From the NCBI RefSeq assembly GCF_024746835.1, contig NZ_CP080531.1:4050001-4114000 (forward strand): a DNA stretch of 64,000 nucleotides, given 5' to 3'. The first letter of the stretch is position 1. Each line of letters begins with the position of its first letter. Positions 61,819 through 64,000 of this stretch are shown here, piece by piece. The position numbers and the translations under genes are program-made. The DNA is from Mesorhizobium sp. AR02 (GTDB lineage: Bacteria > Pseudomonadota > Alphaproteobacteria > Rhizobiales > Rhizobiaceae). The notes beneath the pieces are model-generated. The model was not told the DNA's origin and ran no database searches. It saw nothing but the letters and a program-made list of their open reading frames with translations.

Positions 61819-64000
61819 ATGCCGGAAGACCGAAGCAACGAAAACAGACCTTCCCCCGACGCGCTGCTCGAGCATGCCGAGCGCGAGGGACGCGGCCGCC
61901 TGCGGATATTCCTTGGCGCGGCACCAGGTGTCGGCAAGACTTACGAAATGCTGATGTCGGGCCGGGCCAGGCTGGCCGACGGCATCGATGTGGTAATCGG
62001 CGTCGTCGAGACGCATGGCCGCAGGGAAACCCAGGCCCTGGTCGAAGGCTATGAAGTCATTCCCCGCCGCAAGGTCGACTACAAGGGGCGCATCCTCGAC
62101 GAGATGGATATCGACGCCATCCTCGCCCGGCGCCCGGCGCTGGTTCTCGTCGATGAACTCGCCCACACCAATGCGCCCGGCAGCCGCCACCCCAAGCGCT
62201 ATCTCGACGTCCAGGAAATCCTGACGCAAGGCATCGACGTCTACACGACGCTCAATGTCCAGCATGTCGAAAGCCTGAACGACGTCGTCGCCCAGATCAC
62301 CAAGGTCAGGGTCCGCGAGACGGTTCCCGACTCCATCATCGACCAGGCTGACGATGTCGAGATCATTGATCTTACCCCCGACGACCTGATCAAGCGGCTC
62401 GAGGAAGGCAAGGTCTACTTCCCCAACACCGCCCAGCGCGCCATCGAGAACTATTTTTCGCCCGGCAATCTGACGGCGCTCAGGGAACTGGCGCTGCGCC
62501 GCACCGCGCAGCGCGTCGACGAGCAGTTGCTCAATCACATGCAGTCCCATGCCATCCAAGGCCCCTGGGCTGCCGGGGAAAGGGTCCTCGTCTGCCTCGA
62601 CGCGCGCCCGGGCGGAGCGGCCCGCATCCGTTATGCGCGCCGGCTGGCCGACCGGCTCCGTGCCCCGTGGACGGCGCTGCATGTCGACAGTCCTCGCTCG
62701 GCCAGCATGCCCGAGGAGGACAAGGACCGGCTTGCAAACAATTTGCGCCTCGCCCAGCAGCTCGGTGCCGAGGTGACGACCATCCCGGGTCAGAACGTGG
62801 CGCAAGACATTGTGCGTTATGCGACGGCGAACAATTTTACCCATATCGTGGTCGGCCGGCCGACCCGCTCGCGCTGGCGCGAATTGATCGAGGGATCGCT
62901 GACCTATGATCTCATCCGCAATGCCGGCGACATCAGCGTCCACGTCATTTCAGGGACCGAACGCAACGAGGCGGCGTCGAGAAGCGTCAAGCCGGCGGAT
63001 GAGCAATGGCAGTTCGAGATCTGGCCCTATCTCAAGGCCACGGCCTTTGTCGCCGGCTCGCTCGCCTTTGCCGTCCTGCTCGATCAGTTCCTCGACGTTC
63101 GCAACCTCGCGATCATCTTCCTCATCGGGGTCTTGGCGTCGGCCGTGACCGGCGGTCTCTGGCCTGCTCTGTACGCCTGTCTCGCCAGCGCCCTTGCCTT
63201 CAACTATTTCTTCCTGGAGCCGCGCTACACGCTGACGATCCGGGATCCGGAGAGCATTGTCGCGCTCGGCGTGTTCCTGGTCGTCGCCGTCATTGCCAGC
63301 AATCTGACGGTGCGCGTGCAGCGGCAGGCAGTTGCCGCCCGCTCGCGGGCGCGGGCCACGGAAGACATCTACCTCTTTTCAAAGAAGCTCGCCGGTGCCG
63401 GCACGCTCGACGACGTGCTGTGGGCAACCGCCTTCCAGATCGCCTCGATGCTGAAGCTGCGGGTTGTGTTGCTTCTGCCCGAAGACGGCACCATCACCGT
63501 CAAAGCCGGCTATCCGCCCGACGATACGCTGGCCGAAGCCGACATCGCCGCCGCCCGCTGGGCCTGGGAGCACAACCGCGCCGCCGGGCGCGGCGCCGAC
63601 ACGCTGCCTGGCGCAAAGCGCCTCTATCTTCCGTTGCGGACAGGACGTACGGCAATCGGTGTCGTCGGCCTCGACAATGACAAGCAGGGCCCGCTGCTGA
63701 CGCCGGAGCAGCAGCGCCTGCTCGACGCGCTGGCCGACCAGGCAGCGGTCGCCATCGAGCGCATCCAGCTCGTCGCCGATGTCGACCGGGCCAAGCTTTT
63801 GGCCGAGGCCGATCGGTTGCGCTCGGCGCTGCTGACCTCCATTTCGCATGATCTGAAGACGCCGCTCGCCGCTATCATGGGCGCGGCCGGCACGCTGCGG
63901 GAATTCGCGCCGGCACTTCCCGAAGAGGACCGGGCGGAATTGCTGACGACCGTGCTTGACGAATCCGAGCGGCTGAACCGCTTCATCGCCAACCTGCTCG
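61819..64000 (+). CDS. kdpD: Osmosensitive K+ channel histidine kinase KdpD, 3' end outside window
   Basis: At least 727 residues from MPEDRSNENRPS. The KdpD N-terminal domain has a Walker A GAAPGVGKTYEML (33-45) and VDELAHTNAPGSRHPKRY. A universal-stress-protein domain (about 250-370), four membrane helices (about 400-500), a GAF domain and the start of the kinase domain with SISHDLKTPLAAIMGAAGTL (phosphorylated histidine) follow. The ATPase domain and kdpE would lie beyond 64000. It senses low K+ and activates the operon. Confidence 0.95.
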   Translation, partial: MPEDRSNENRPSPDALLEHAEREGRGRLRIFLGAAPGVGKTYEMLMSGRARLADGIDVVIGVVETHGRRETQALVEGYEVIPRRKVDYKGRILDEMDIDAILARRPALVLVDELAHTNAPGSRHPKRYLDVQEILTQGIDVYTTLNVQHVESLNDVVAQITKVRVRETVPDSIIDQADDVEIIDLTPDDLIKRLEEGKVYFPNTAQRAIENYFSPGNLTALRELALRRTAQRVDEQLLNHMQSHAIQGPWAAGERVLVCLDARPGGAARIRYARRLADRLRAPWTALHVDSPRSASMPEEDKDRLANNLRLAQQLGAEVTTIPGQNVAQDIVRYATANNFTHIVVGRPTRSRWRELIEGSLTYDLIRNAGDISVHVISGTERNEAASRSVKPADEQWQFEIWPYLKATAFVAGSLAFAVLLDQFLDVRNLAIIFLIGVLASAVTGGLWPALYACLASALAFNYFFLEPRYTLTIRDPESIVALGVFLVVAVIASNLTVRVQRQAVAARSRARATEDIYLFSKKLAGAGTLDDVLWATAFQIASMLKLRVVLLLPEDGTITVKAGYPPDDTLAEADIAAARWAWEHNRAAGRGADTLPGAKRLYLPLRTGRTAIGVVGLDNDKQGPLLTPEQQRLLDALADQAAVAIERIQLVADVDRAKLLAEADRLRSALLTSISHDLKTPLAAIMGAAGTLREFAPALPEEDRAELLTTVLDESERLNRFIANLL

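Overview
The window is 64 kb of high-GC alphaproteobacterial chromosome, almost certainly from a Mesorhizobium-like member of the Rhizobiales. Reasons: the lptC-lptA-lptB-rpoN-hpf-ptsN order, the ubiE-ubiB-coaBC block, DUF1150, DUF982 and DUF6894 proteins, EcfG-type promoters (GGAAC-N16/17-cGTT), and two palindromic intergenic elements of a rhizobial kind. Long antisense open frames are common because of the base composition; I have left them out.

Region by region. 0.2-3.8 kb: an MDR oxidoreductase, lspA and two RNA methyltransferase-like genes, all on the minus strand. 3.8-5.4 kb: a WYL regulator with a dyad operator in front of a VOC protein and an EVE protein. 5.4-8.1 kb: an ornithine cyclodeaminase-like protein, LapA, ihfB and sppA. 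8.5-13.8 kb: the LPS export/sigma-54/PTS-Ntr block. 13.8-19.4 kb: stress and metabolism genes (DUF1150, Hsp20, nucleoside hydrolase, LysE exporter, amidase, ribokinase). 19.5-21.4 kb: a compact four-gene secreted cluster with two spore-coat-U (SCPU) proteins, a one-domain pilus chaperone and an unknown partner, and no usher. 21.6-29.8 kb: DNA repair (Ada-like, Nth), small housekeeping genes, a GGDEF/EAL protein and a Nudix hydrolase. 30.2-30.7 kb: a decayed autotransporter. 30.7-36 kb: IalB, coaBC, a VapBC module with a second tandem antitoxin, ubiB and ubiE.

36.1-46.8 kb is a nucleoside uptake and salvage locus: add and upp on the plus strand, and on the minus strand bmpA, an ATPase, two permeases, cdd, a purine nucleoside phosphorylase and deoA. 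slyX and a small RskA-like membrane protein lie between bmpA and the ATPase on the opposite strand. 46.9-49 kb holds msrA and membrane proteins. At 49.2 kb a tRNA-Ser(GGA) is followed by an integrase fragment and about 4 kb of sparse, compositionally odd DNA with a methyltransferase and a secreted cysteine-rich protein: the remnant of an integrated element.

53.5-56.6 kb is a cluster of small genes plus a Crp/Fnr regulator and a DUF892 ferritin-like protein, several with EcfG-like promoters, which I read as a general-stress neighbourhood. 56.9-64 kb is the kdpFABCD potassium-uptake operon, with two extra tiny membrane proteins: 26 codons before kdpF and 71 codons between kdpA and kdpB. kdpD runs off the right edge. 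The least explained systems are the usherless SCPU cluster, the accessory Kdp microproteins and the tandem antitoxin array.
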